A stretch of 11,786 nucleotides of DNA from JABFRJ01 sp031409695 (GCA_031409695.1 JANNXS010000101.1:1-11786); one strand, 5' to 3'; positions 1 through 7,071 are shown, numbered from the stretch's first letter. Made by a program: numbers and translations. Notes: generated by a model not told the origin, from the sequence alone.

Positions 1-1
1 C

Positions 2-607
2 ATCAAGGGCCTCGAGAAGCACCCGCACGTCACCATCATGGCCGACGAGATCTACAGCCAGATGCTCTACGGCGGTCGCGAGCACGTCTCGTTCCTGCGC
101 TTCCCCGAGATCCGCGATCGCCTCATCATCCTCGACGGCTGGTCCAAGACCTACGCCATGACCGGCTGGCGGCTCGGGTACTCGATCTGGCCGGCACATC
201 TGGTCGACACGGTCGTGCGCCTCAACGTCAACTGCCACTCGTGCGTGAACGCGCCCACCCAGTTTGCGGGTATTGCGGCCCTCACCGGGCCTCAGGATGC
301 CGTGCACGACATGGTCAAAGCCTTCGACGAGCGCCGACGCGTTATCGTTGGACTTTTGAACCAGCTCCCGGGCGTCACCTGCGTCAACCCCGGCGGCGCG
401 TTCTACGCATTTCCCAACATTTCCGGCACTGGCATGAGTGCCAAGGCCTTGCAAAACAAAATGCTCGAGACGGCGGGGGTCGCGACCGTCGCCGGCACGA
501 GTTTCGGCATCCACGGCGAGGGCTACATCCGCTTCAGCTATGCCAATTCGACCGAAAACATCAAAAAGGCGATTGAGCGCATTGGCACGTTGTTGCTGGA
601 AAAGTGA
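2..607 (+). CDS. PLP-dependent class I/II aminotransferase, 3' part (5' end outside window)
   Basis: Fold-type I PLP aminotransferase that moves an amino group between an amino acid and a 2-oxo acid in the cytoplasm. The frame is open from base 2, so the N-terminal half lies beyond the left edge; about 201 residues remain, whereas the family usually has 380-410. Visible landmarks are ADEIY (Asp that contacts the pyridine nitrogen of PLP, plus Tyr) near fragment residues 14-18, SKTYAMTGWRLGY with the Schiff-base lysine encoded at 146-148, and GYIRFSYANS near the C terminus, whose Arg binds the substrate carboxylate. The first ATG at 38 lies inside the conserved core and is not the true start. 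The general layout is that of aspartate/aromatic-type aminotransferases; substrate cannot be decided from this part. It ends 102 bp before the thiolase gene, which points towards it. Confidence 0.93.
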   Translation: MKGLEKHPHVTIMADEIYSQMLYGGREHVSFLRFPEIRDRLIILDGWSKTYAMTGWRLGYSIWPAHLVDTVVRLNVNCHSCVNAPTQFAGIAALTGPQDAVHDMVKAFDERRRVIVGLLNQLPGVTCVNPGGAFYAFPNISGTGMSAKALQNKMLETAGVATVAGTSFGIHGEGYIRFSYANSTENIKKAIERIGTLLLEK

Positions 608-679
608 ACGACTGGCGTGCACGATCGGTCACAGTTCAGCACCGCGACACTGAGGGCGCGCTGGTGACCGAGCAGGCAC

Positions 680-696
680 CGCTCCTTGCCGGAGCG
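680..696. terminator. Possible weak hairpin between convergent genes
   Basis: CGCTCC (680-685) and GGAGCG (691-696) form a perfect 6-bp stem with a 5-nt loop in the 102-bp gap between the convergent aminotransferase and thiolase genes. There is no clear T-run on either side, so it is at best a weak or Rho-assisted bidirectional stop. Confidence 0.25.
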
Positions 697-709
697 ACGC
701 TGTCGTCAT

Positions 710-1891
710 TCACATCCGCTCGACACACATGGCAACACCCATGCCGCCACCGATGCACAACGTGGCGAGGCCCTTCTTGGCGTCGCGGCGCTGCATCTCA
801 AACAGCAGCGTGGTCAGCACGCGCGCGCCCGAGGCGCCAATGGGGTGGCCGATGGCAATCGCGCCACCGTTGACGTTGACCTTGGAGGTATCGAGCCCGA
901 GGCCCTTGTTGACGGCACAGGCCTGAGCGGCGAACGCCTCGTTGGCCTCGATCAAATCCAGATCAGCGACCTTCCATCCAGCTTTAGCAAGCGCCTTCTG
1001 CGAGGCCGTGATCGGCCCCGTACCCATGATGGCCGGGTCAACACCCGTATTGGCCCAAGACACGATCTTGGCCATCGGTTTGATGCCGCGCTTCTTGGCT
1101 TCTTCCAAGGTCATGAGCACGACAGCTGCAGCGCCATCATTGATGCCAGACGCGTTGGCGGCCGTGACGGTGCCCGCTTTGTCAAAGGCCGGACGTAAAC
1201 CTGAGATGCCTTCGACTGTGACACCTTTCTTAATGTACTCGTCTTCAGAGACGATCACGTCGCCCTTGCGGCCCTTGATCGTGACCGGGCAGATTTCATC
1301 TTTGAACTTGCCGGCCTTCTGGGCGGCCTCGGCCTTGTTCTGCGAGGCGACGGCGAATTTATCCTGCTCTTCACGCGTGATCTGAAACTGTTTCGCTACG
1401 TTTTCAGCCGTGACGCCCATCGCATAGTGACCAAACGCGTCGGTCAGGCCGTCCATCATCATGGTATCGACCAGCTTGGCATCGCCCATCTTGGTGCCAT
1501 CGCGCAGGTGCATAACGTGCGGTGCCTGGCTCATGCTCTCCTGACCGCCGGCGACAACAATCTTTGCGCCGTCGAGGATCTGCTGCATGCCGATGGCGAC
1601 CGCGCGCAAGCCTGAACCGCACAGCTGGTTCATACCCCAGGCCGGTGTCTCGTTCGGGATGCCAGCGTTGATCGATGCCTGTCGCGCTGGATTCTGGCCC
1701 GCACCCGCGTCGAGCACCTGTCCCATGATCACTTCAGACACATCCTTCGCGTCGACGTTGGCGCGCGCGAGTGCCGCCTGGATAGCAATTTTGCCGAGGT
1801 CGTGGGCCGCCACACTGGCAAGCGCGCCATTGAACGAGCCGACCGGGGTTCGTGCGGCCGAGGCGATGACGATGGTGGTTGCGTCCGACAT
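710..1891 (-). CDS. Acetyl-CoA C-acetyltransferase (thiolase family)
   Basis: Condenses two acetyl-CoA to acetoacetyl-CoA, or cleaves the product in reverse; a cytoplasmic enzyme used in polyhydroxybutyrate synthesis, ketone-body use or fatty-acid breakdown. The chosen ATG at 1891 has GGAG eight bases upstream and gives 393 residues, the normal length of a biosynthetic thiolase; an upstream in-frame start at 2056 would add 55 residues with no thiolase character. All catalytic landmarks are present: nucleophile Cys91 in NQLCGSGLRAV, His349 in GGAIAIGHPIGASGAR, and Cys379 in TLCIGGGMGVAM. NEAF (317-320) is also typical. No acetoacetyl-CoA reductase (phaB) or CoA transferase gene is adjacent, so the pathway cannot be assigned; the sequence is of the PhaA/AtoB kind. 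The gene stands alone, divergent from the 609-residue membrane protein gene and convergent with the aminotransferase gene. Confidence 0.95.
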   Translation of the reverse strand: MSDATTIVIASAARTPVGSFNGALASVAAHDLGKIAIQAALARANVDAKDVSEVIMGQVLDAGAGQNPARQASINAGIPNETPAWGMNQLCGSGLRAVAIGMQQILDGAKIVVAGGQESMSQAPHVMHLRDGTKMGDAKLVDTMMMDGLTDAFGHYAMGVTAENVAKQFQITREEQDKFAVASQNKAEAAQKAGKFKDEICPVTIKGRKGDVIVSEDEYIKKGVTVEGISGLRPAFDKAGTVTAANASGINDGAAAVVLMTLEEAKKRGIKPMAKIVSWANTGVDPAIMGTGPITASQKALAKAGWKVADLDLIEANEAFAAQACAVNKGLGLDTSKVNVNGGAIAIGHPIGASGARVLTTLLFEMQRRDAKKGLATLCIGGGMGVAMCVERM

Positions 1892-1991
1892 GGGATGAGC
1901 TCCGCGGTGAATGAGAAGGCCGTTGCCTGTAAATCGTGCGTAAGCGAGGTGGCTGCGCTGCACAAGAGGGCAGGGGCGGGACGTGGCAATG

Positions 1992-2026
1992 TTCTGGGCA
2001 TGTCCTGGGCCATGTCCTGGCTGGTG
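1992..2026. repeat. Imperfect 11-12-bp tandem repeat, three copies
   Basis: Three consecutive related units lie in the divergent spacer: TTCTGGGCATG (1992-2002), TCCTGGGCCATG (2003-2014) and TCCTGGCTGGTG (2015-2026). The first two are nearly identical; the third has decayed. The array sits about 80 bp upstream of the membrane protein gene and about 100 bp upstream of the thiolase gene. It may be replication slippage or a set of regulator sites; the sequence alone does not say which. Confidence 0.5.
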
Positions 2027-2048
2027 AACTCTCGATGTCGAGTTCAGT

Positions 2049-2077
2049 TTCGACAAACGCGGCGCGACGCTTTATAG
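2049..2077 (+). promoter_or_regulatory. Weak sigma-70-like promoter candidate for the membrane protein gene
   Basis: TTCGAC (2049-2054) and TTATAG (2072-2077) are separated by 17 bases and end about 30 bases before the ATG at 2108. Only the -10-like element is a reasonable match; the -35-like element is poor. It is offered as a guess because the spacer must hold a promoter for this gene. Confidence 0.22.
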
Positions 2078-2107
2078 CCATCGGGTGGGCGTTCGGGGGA
2101 CTGCATC

Positions 2108-3937
2108 ATGCGAATCAATGACTGGAGCCAATGGCAGCGTGGCATCGACTATCTGTTTGGCCGCAACGCACTGATCGGCCTCGCCTCGCTGATGCTGTTG
2201 ATTATCTCGGGCTATGCCACCTGGGCCGGCATGAATGATTTCATCGTCGGTGCCAGCGCCGCAAAAGGGCGCGAACTTGGCGGCGGCGTCACGGTGAGCC
2301 ACGTGCATCTGGTCATCGCCGTCACCGTCGCATTGACGTTCCTGATGTGGATTGCGCTGCGTGAAACGGTCGGCCGTGGCCGCTCGTGGTCGACACGTGC
2401 CATTACGGCACCGCTCTACGTGTTTCTCGTGCTCTGGTCAGTCGGTTTCGGTTACGGCTTTTGGTGGAGCCTGATCGCTGGCGAAGAAGCCACCCGCACC
2501 GGGCTTGCAGCCCTGCAGGAAGATGCCCGCGACGCCAGCAACGCCGTTTCGGCCCGTCTCGATGCGGTAAAGTCTCAACTCGACAGCGTTGTCACCTGGT
2601 CCGATGGGCAGATGGGCCGCGAAGAGGCAAGCGGCGGCAGCTGCGGTGTTGCTTCAGGTTCTGGCCGTGGCCGGCTTTTTGCCGCGCGCAAGAGTGTGCG
2701 TGATAGCGTTGCCGGCCTGCGCGACAACGTGGTGAAAAACTGGGTCGCACCAGTACAAGCCGACATCGAATCCATGAAAAAGACCGCCGCTGATTTCGAA
2801 ACCGCGGCGCCCGAAGATCGGCAGAAAAAATTCGAGATTGTCTCGACCACCATCCGCAGCGGCGCGAAAAGTATTGCCGGCCGCTCCAACGAACTGGGCA
2901 GCTCAACAGCCACCGAGATGCGCGCGCTGGCGAGCGCTGTATCCGTGGAGCCGGATAAGCCGGGATTTACATGCTTTGATCCAACGCTCGCCCAACGTTT
3001 GCGCCAAGCTGCCGATCAGGCCTCGATTCCAGCCACGATCCAATTGCGCAGCGTGGCTTTCAGCGAAGGTCCGGCGGGGGTCGCAAATGCGGTCAAGAAC
3101 CTCTGGCAGAACCTCGGCGGCTACTCGACATCGCTGGTAAAATACGTGTTCACCGGCGGAGCCAGCGGCTTCACGTCAGGCGGAGAGCCGATCACAGGCC
3201 GCGATATGATCGCACTGCTCGCGACCATCGGCATCGATCTCGGCCTACTCGTCCTCGCGCTCCTCGACCGCCCGGGCCCACCACCGCATCGCGACGACGG
3301 TCTTGAGCGTGCCCAGGGTCGTTTGCACACCGTCTCACCAACCGTACGCCGTGAACTTGAAGCCGCATTTCGCACCGCCGTTGCGCGCGCACCAAGCGTC
3401 AATATGGAGTGGGTCCGCCAGCACTTTATCCATCATGCGGGCGCGTCTTACTTCGTCATCCCCAACCTCTACAGCGTTGAAAAGGGCGCGAACGAAACAG
3501 CGGCCGTCGACTCCAAGAAGGAGCAGTTGTGGGCACTGGCGCTAAACCAACTCGCGGGCGTCATGGAGGACGTGAAGCTCATTCGTGCTCCAACGGCAAA
3601 GGAGTTGAAGGCCGTGCTGGCGGAGGAATCGCGTGGGAGCATGAGCGACCTCAGCTCGGCGCGTCAGAAGTGGCGTGAAACGGCGAAGAAAACCGCGGAT
3701 CCGTCAATTGATGTGACCCCGATCCGCAATCACGGCCTGCTTTCAAAAGCAGAACGTGCGCTCGACATTGCCGGCTGGAGTAAATCTTCAACGCGCGATC
3801 TTGAGGTGTTTCGCCTCTCCGATGTGGATGGCCTGACGCCCCTGCTAAGCCTGCTCAACGATGCGACCTTGGATGCGCCAGCCTTGGCGGCACCTGCATC
3901 CGCGCGGCCCGTGCCGACCGCCGTCGCACCCGGCTGA
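2108..3937 (+). CDS. Uncharacterised four-helix membrane protein with large extracytoplasmic coiled-coil region
   Basis: I do not recognise a family for this 609-residue protein. The start is well supported: GGGGGA (2095-2100) lies seven bases before the ATG. Hydrophobic segments at about residues 21-40, 66-85 and 99-124 form an N-terminal membrane bundle, and a fourth lies at 366-386. Between the third and fourth, residues 125-365 are mostly polar and Ala/Glu/Lys/Asp-rich with heptad-like spacing (clearest at 125-165 and 195-275), and hold a Gly/Ser-rich insert around Cys179 (GGSCGVASGSGRGR). The only other cysteine is Cys289. After the fourth helix come RPGPPPHRDDG, then a predicted soluble region of about 220 residues, and an Ala/Pro-rich tail. 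Four helices put residues 125-365 on one side and both termini on the other, probably periplasmic and cytoplasmic respectively. That plan resembles a sensor or scaffold, but no kinase, methyl-acceptor, GGDEF or pore motif is visible. Confidence 0.85.
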   Translation: MRINDWSQWQRGIDYLFGRNALIGLASLMLLIISGYATWAGMNDFIVGASAAKGRELGGGVTVSHVHLVIAVTVALTFLMWIALRETVGRGRSWSTRAITAPLYVFLVLWSVGFGYGFWWSLIAGEEATRTGLAALQEDARDASNAVSARLDAVKSQLDSVVTWSDGQMGREEASGGSCGVASGSGRGRLFAARKSVRDSVAGLRDNVVKNWVAPVQADIESMKKTAADFETAAPEDRQKKFEIVSTTIRSGAKSIAGRSNELGSSTATEMRALASAVSVEPDKPGFTCFDPTLAQRLRQAADQASIPATIQLRSVAFSEGPAGVANAVKNLWQNLGGYSTSLVKYVFTGGASGFTSGGEPITGRDMIALLATIGIDLGLLVLALLDRPGPPPHRDDGLERAQGRLHTVSPTVRRELEAAFRTAVARAPSVNMEWVRQHFIHHAGASYFVIPNLYSVEKGANETAAVDSKKEQLWALALNQLAGVMEDVKLIRAPTAKELKAVLAEESRGSMSDLSSARQKWRETAKKTADPSIDVTPIRNHGLLSKAERALDIAGWSKSSTRDLEVFRLSDVDGLTPLLSLLNDATLDAPALAAPASARPVPTAVAPG

Positions 3938-3964
3938 GCATCGGTAGATCTTGTAGAAACTTGA

Positions 3965-5056
3965 TCACAGTGCCCAGCGGCGCAGCGGTAAGTTCGCGGC
4001 ATGCTCGACATAGCGCGCCTCGATCGATTCCCGGCTCAACAGGCCTGACTGTGTGTTCGCGTGACAGATCACCGAGCCAGCATTGAGGGCTGCCATCTGC
4101 AGCGCTTTCCCGGCATCCGCGCCGAGGCTCACACAGGCCGCGAACGTCGACACAAAAGCATCTCCAGCGCCAGCCGTACCGGCAACGGGGCCAAGCGCGA
4201 TCGCTGGGCAATAAACGATGCCGTCGGCGCTGGCGGCAAATGCACCATTGCGGCCGTCTGTGACGATCACGTGGGTTCCGCCGGCCGCCAGCATCGTCGC
4301 AAAAAAGCGCGCCATGGAAATTTCGAACCCGCCGCCCTGAAAACCACGGCGGACAAGACCCGGTGCGCCCTCGGCCGTCTCCAATTTGGGCCCACCCTCA
4401 CCCGCGCGGGCAACGATCTGAGCGACCAGACTGTCGGCTTCCGTGCGGTTGACCGACAGGATCGAGATGCCACCGAGCAGGTCAAAAAACGCGCCGCCTT
4501 GCAGCGAAAGTTGTCGAATGCCGGGATTGGCGGCGACCCGAGCCCCGGTGCGTTTCGCCGCCGCCACAATCAACGGAAAACACTCGGCCGACTTGTTAGA
4601 CAATCCCGACACGTACACGAGATCGACAGCAAATGCCTCTGCCATGAGGTCCGCCGGCTCCAGCAGCGTGTTGGCGCCGCGAAAGGCAAACACGGCAGCG
4701 TTGCGGTCATGAGCTGAAACAAGCACCGAGGCACCCGTCGGCGCGCGTGCATCACGCGAGGCAAAGCGCGTCGACACATGCTCATCCGTCAGCCGGTTCA
4801 GGATCTGCTCAGCCCGCTGATCCTGGCCGAGTTTAACCAGCGCTGCCGTGTCGAACCCTAGCCGCGCAAAGGCCACCGCCGCATTCACCGCCCCTCCGCC
4901 GCAGTGGGTCGAGATTTCGTCGGCTTCGATTTTCTTGCCCTCCTCGAGAAGGAGATAGGCCGTATCCGCATTGCGCATCGCCATGCGCTCGATCCGATCA
5001 CTGGCGATCAGCGCGATCGAATCGATCATTGCGCCGCCGATGGTCGTGACTTTCAT
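3965..5056 (-). CDS. PfkB-family carbohydrate/nucleoside kinase
   Basis: Ribokinase-fold enzyme that transfers phosphate from ATP to a hydroxymethyl group of a sugar, nucleoside or related substrate in the cytoplasm. The ATG at 5056 gives 363 residues beginning MKVTTIGGAMID, the usual first beta strand and substrate-binding start; GGAA six bases upstream is a modest ribosome site. The longer frame to 5206 adds Cys-rich sequence unlike the family. Landmarks are GGGAVNAAVAFARLG (residues 53-67, N-terminal PfkB signature), NRTE (203-206, the NxxE magnesium motif) and GTAGAGDAF (293-301, anion hole, with Asp299 as catalytic base). The Asp that often opens the second signature (DTxGAGD) is Gly293 here. 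A Gly-rich insert at about 218-245 is somewhat long for the family. Substrate is not deducible. It converges on the membrane protein gene, 27 bp away, and a terminator-like hairpin separates it from the gene upstream. Confidence 0.9.
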   Translation of the reverse strand: MKVTTIGGAMIDSIALIASDRIERMAMRNADTAYLLLEEGKKIEADEISTHCGGGAVNAAVAFARLGFDTAALVKLGQDQRAEQILNRLTDEHVSTRFASRDARAPTGASVLVSAHDRNAAVFAFRGANTLLEPADLMAEAFAVDLVYVSGLSNKSAECFPLIVAAAKRTGARVAANPGIRQLSLQGGAFFDLLGGISILSVNRTEADSLVAQIVARAGEGGPKLETAEGAPGLVRRGFQGGGFEISMARFFATMLAAGGTHVIVTDGRNGAFAASADGIVYCPAIALGPVAGTAGAGDAFVSTFAACVSLGADAGKALQMAALNAGSVICHANTQSGLLSRESIEARYVEHAANLPLRRWAL

Positions 5057-5145
5057 GAGGGGTTCCACGGCGTTGCAGGCCTCGTGTGCAGTAAACCCTG
5101 TGTGCAGAAGGCGAGCCCAACGTTGATCTCGGCACAAACAAACAT

Positions 5146-5170
5146 GGCCGCCGGATCCTATCCGGCAGCC
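5146..5170 (-). terminator. Rho-independent terminator candidate after the LysM/LytM gene
   Basis: GCCGGAT (5150-5156) and ATCCGGC (5160-5166) form a perfect 7-bp stem with a 3-nt loop. After one C/A mismatch the stem extends by three more G-C pairs to 5146 and 5170. Read on the minus strand, the stem is followed by the T-rich ATGTTTGTTTGTG. It lies about 50 bp past the stop codon of the LysM/LytM gene and about 90 bp before the kinase start, so it probably separates the two transcripts. The T-run is interrupted by G, which lowers certainty. Confidence 0.55.
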
Positions 5171-5221
5171 ACACTGTGCACGCAACCCTGTATCGACGTC
5201 AGACAAACGTAGCCGGTGACA

Positions 5222-6733
5222 TTACCGCTGCAAATGTGGCGTCGGATCGACAGGTTTAGAACCTTGCCGCAGTTCGAAGTGCAGCTGCGGCTGGGTGACG
5301 GTACCGGATTGACCTGACTTTGCAATCACTTGACCGCGCGTGATGGCGTCGCCGCGCTTGACCAGGATTTCGCTTGCATGGGCGTACGCTGACACCCAAC
5401 CGTTGTCGTGGCGCAGCAGGATCAAATGACCATAACCCTTAAGCTCACTGCCCGCGTAGGCGACCGTGCCAGCGGATGCGGCGTGGACATCCGTGCCGGC
5501 GGGCACAGCGATGTCGATGCCATCGTTTTGCGTGCCATCGGCCCGCTTGCCAAAGCCGCTCAGCACCTGACCTTGCACCGGCCACCGGAACTTCGCGTTG
5601 GCAGCGGCAGCACCTGCGGACGGCGCAGCGACTGTTACGAGTGGCGGCTTTTCAGCGACCGGTGCCACGTTCGGCGTCGCGGTCGGCGTCACTGGGGCAA
5701 CAGTCGGGTCGGACGACGCGGGCAATGCTGGAGCACCGATTGCAGGCGGCGCGTTGATGATCTTTGGGCTCATCGTCGTGCCGACACCGGATGTGACGGC
5801 GGCTGCCACGACGACGCGCGACGCGTCCGAGCCCGATGCACCAGCAACGCCTGGAATTTTCAGTACCGTGCCTGGGCGTACCTTGGTTGGGTCGGCAATG
5901 CCATTGACGCGCTGCAACTCGGCCAACTGCACTTTATTGGCGCGGGCAACATTGTACAGGCTATCGCCTGATTTCACCGTGTAGCTACCGGTCCACTCGC
6001 CTGACAGCGCAGACGGCAAGGCCGGTGGGGCAACTGCGATCGACGCCGGAGCAGCGGTCGGGGCTTGCGTCACAACGGGTGCGATAGCGGGCAATGCCGC
6101 GCCGGCCGAGGCAACCTTGGTCTCTGTGCGGACTGCTGGTTTACGGGCACCGGGTGTAGCTGGCAGCGCAAGTTTCTGGCCGGGCTTCAGATTTGGCGAT
6201 TTCAGCTGGTTCACGTCCATGAGCGCTGCGATCGAGACGTTGTGACGCTTTGCGATTGCGAACAAGCTGTCACCCGGCTGGACATCGACGCTACCAGCAG
6301 TCGCGATCTTCGAGCCTCCAACCGGGGTCGCGGCAACGATTGTCTTTGGTCGGTCAAACGGTTTTGACAGGCCGGCTGTATTCGGCAGCGCTGATGCGGG
6401 CGGCACTGATGACGGGGCCTGCAACGACGGGCTGCGTGTCACCGGCGGCAGTGGCGCGCGAGGCCCTGAGTCGGACCAGGTCTGATCGCTGCCAACGGGG
6501 GCGCCAACGCCACGACGGATGGATTCAACCGGACGGGGCCCGACTTCGTTGCGACCCCCAGCTTCGTTAAGACCCATGGTCGGCTGTTCAAGCCGCCGGA
6601 AATCTGTGCTGCATCCGGCCCCTGCCGCGGCCAACGCCAGGGCAAGACCTGTCGCGCCGTGACGCCACAAATCCGGAGCGCCACCGCGCGTCACAGAACC
6701 GGCCAATATTCTAACACCCGCGATACGCAACAT
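5222..6733 (-). CDS. LysM-LysM-LytM (M23-like) envelope protein, NlpD/DipM-like amidase activator candidate
   Basis: Periplasmic peptidoglycan-binding protein. The ATG at 6733 is preferred because GAGAGGTGG lies just upstream; a TTG start seven codons earlier would include that ribosome site in the coding sequence. The 503 residues start with a basic segment and a hydrophobic stretch (28-40) ending AAAGAGC41, a possible lipoprotein cysteine, although Gly at -3 is a poor lipobox. Two LysM modules follow at about 148-191 (VQPGDSLFAIAKRHNVS, NLKPGQKLALP) and 250-294 (YTVKSGDSLYNVARANKV, VRPGTVLKIP), joined by Ala/Pro/Thr-rich linkers. The LytM domain spans about 385-500. Of the usual zinc ligands, the first His is Asn403 (NDGID) and the first His of HxH is Gln483 (QLHFEL); Asp407, His452 (YAH) and His485 remain. 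Such loss is known in NlpD, EnvC and DipM, which activate amidases during septum splitting rather than cut peptidoglycan. A CtrA-type box lies 38 bases upstream. Confidence 0.9.
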   Translation of the reverse strand: MLRIAGVRILAGSVTRGGAPDLWRHGATGLALALAAAGAGCSTDFRRLEQPTMGLNEAGGRNEVGPRPVESIRRGVGAPVGSDQTWSDSGPRAPLPPVTRSPSLQAPSSVPPASALPNTAGLSKPFDRPKTIVAATPVGGSKIATAGSVDVQPGDSLFAIAKRHNVSIAALMDVNQLKSPNLKPGQKLALPATPGARKPAVRTETKVASAGAALPAIAPVVTQAPTAAPASIAVAPPALPSALSGEWTGSYTVKSGDSLYNVARANKVQLAELQRVNGIADPTKVRPGTVLKIPGVAGASGSDASRVVVAAAVTSGVGTTMSPKIINAPPAIGAPALPASSDPTVAPVTPTATPNVAPVAEKPPLVTVAAPSAGAAAANAKFRWPVQGQVLSGFGKRADGTQNDGIDIAVPAGTDVHAASAGTVAYAGSELKGYGHLILLRHDNGWVSAYAHASEILVKRGDAITRGQVIAKSGQSGTVTQPQLHFELRQGSKPVDPTPHLQR

Positions 6734-6771
6734 GGGGTCCACCTCTCGCCGCAAAAACTATCAGCCCGATG

Positions 6772-6788
6772 GTTAAGAGGCTCTTAAC
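6772..6788. promoter_or_regulatory. CtrA-type box (TTAA-N7-TTAAC) upstream of the LysM/LytM gene
   Basis: GTTAAGAGGCTCTTAAC is a perfect inverted repeat with 8-bp arms and a single central base. It contains TTAA (6773-6776), seven bases, then TTAAC (6784-6788), the full consensus for the alphaproteobacterial cell-cycle regulator CtrA; because of the symmetry it matches on both strands. It ends 38 bases before the ATG of the LysM/LytM gene, within normal promoter distance. That CtrA binds here is inference; a different dimeric repressor could also use such a palindrome. Confidence 0.6.
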
Positions 6789-7007
6789 GGAGGAGATGGT
6801 TTCTTCGAGCGCCCCGTCTGCAGTCGCTGTGGCCGAGCGGCTGCGGGTCCATCGAAGTCCACAGTCTCCGTGCAAAAACCTCGGCCCCCAGGCGCCCGCT
6901 TGATCACGCTGAACACTGTAGAGGACGAGTGCGGAGGACGTGCGGCCGGTCTGCGGCTGAATAGTGGCATTCCTGATTGCGCGTCACTGACTTGTTTGCG
7001 CGAATCG

Positions 7008-7027
7008 AGGCTCGTACCCGCGAGCCT
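7008..7027 (-). terminator. Second hairpin downstream of the DUF2155 gene
   Basis: AGGCTCG (7008-7014) and CGAGCCT (7021-7027) pair perfectly over 7 bp around a 6-nt loop. No T-run follows on the minus strand. With the hairpin at 7053-7071 it makes a tandem pair just past the DUF2155 stop, which would fit 3'-end protection or Rho-assisted termination better than a classic intrinsic terminator. Confidence 0.3.
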
Positions 7028-7052
7028 GCCGGTTCTCGCCGAGAAGATGCGC

Positions 7053-7071
7053 AAGGCGGGCAATCCGCCTT
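7053..7071 (-). terminator. Hairpin at the end of the DUF2155 gene
   Basis: AAGGCGG (7053-7059) and CCGCCTT (7065-7071) form a perfect 7-bp stem with a GCAAT loop, overlapping the last base of the DUF2155 stop codon (TAA, 7073-7071). On the minus strand the stem ends in CCTT and is followed by GCGC, so the T-tract is minimal. Confidence 0.38.

Larger units (their letters stand above)
6734..7070. other. Gene-free stretch of about 337 bp between the LysM/LytM and DUF2155 genes
   Basis: No convincing gene is seen here. Open frames exist on both strands, but they are Arg/Pro/Ser-rich, lack a ribosome site and overlap the neighbouring gene. From left to right the stretch holds the ribosome site of the LysM/LytM gene, a perfect 17-bp palindrome matching a CtrA box, an unremarkable segment of about 220 bp, and two strong hairpins close to the end of the DUF2155 gene. 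I searched for tRNA-like arms because GGCCGAGCGGCTG around 6832 recalls a D-arm, but found no matching T-arm or acceptor stem. Confidence 0.6.

Noticed and set aside
686..1198. 170-codon open frame on the plus strand
   Set aside because: Antisense to the thiolase gene; the thiolase frame carries all catalytic residues.
710..2056. Longer thiolase start at 2056
   Set aside because: The extra 55 residues do not resemble thiolase and cross the divergent promoter region; the ATG at 1891 has GGAG at the right distance and gives the standard family length.
4061..4717. 218-codon open frame on the plus strand
   Set aside because: Antisense to the PfkB kinase, which has intact signatures in its own frame.
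6820..6860. tRNA-like D-arm sequence (GGCCGAGCGGCTG)
   Set aside because: No T-arm (TTCGANNC context) or pairing acceptor stem was found at the right distances.
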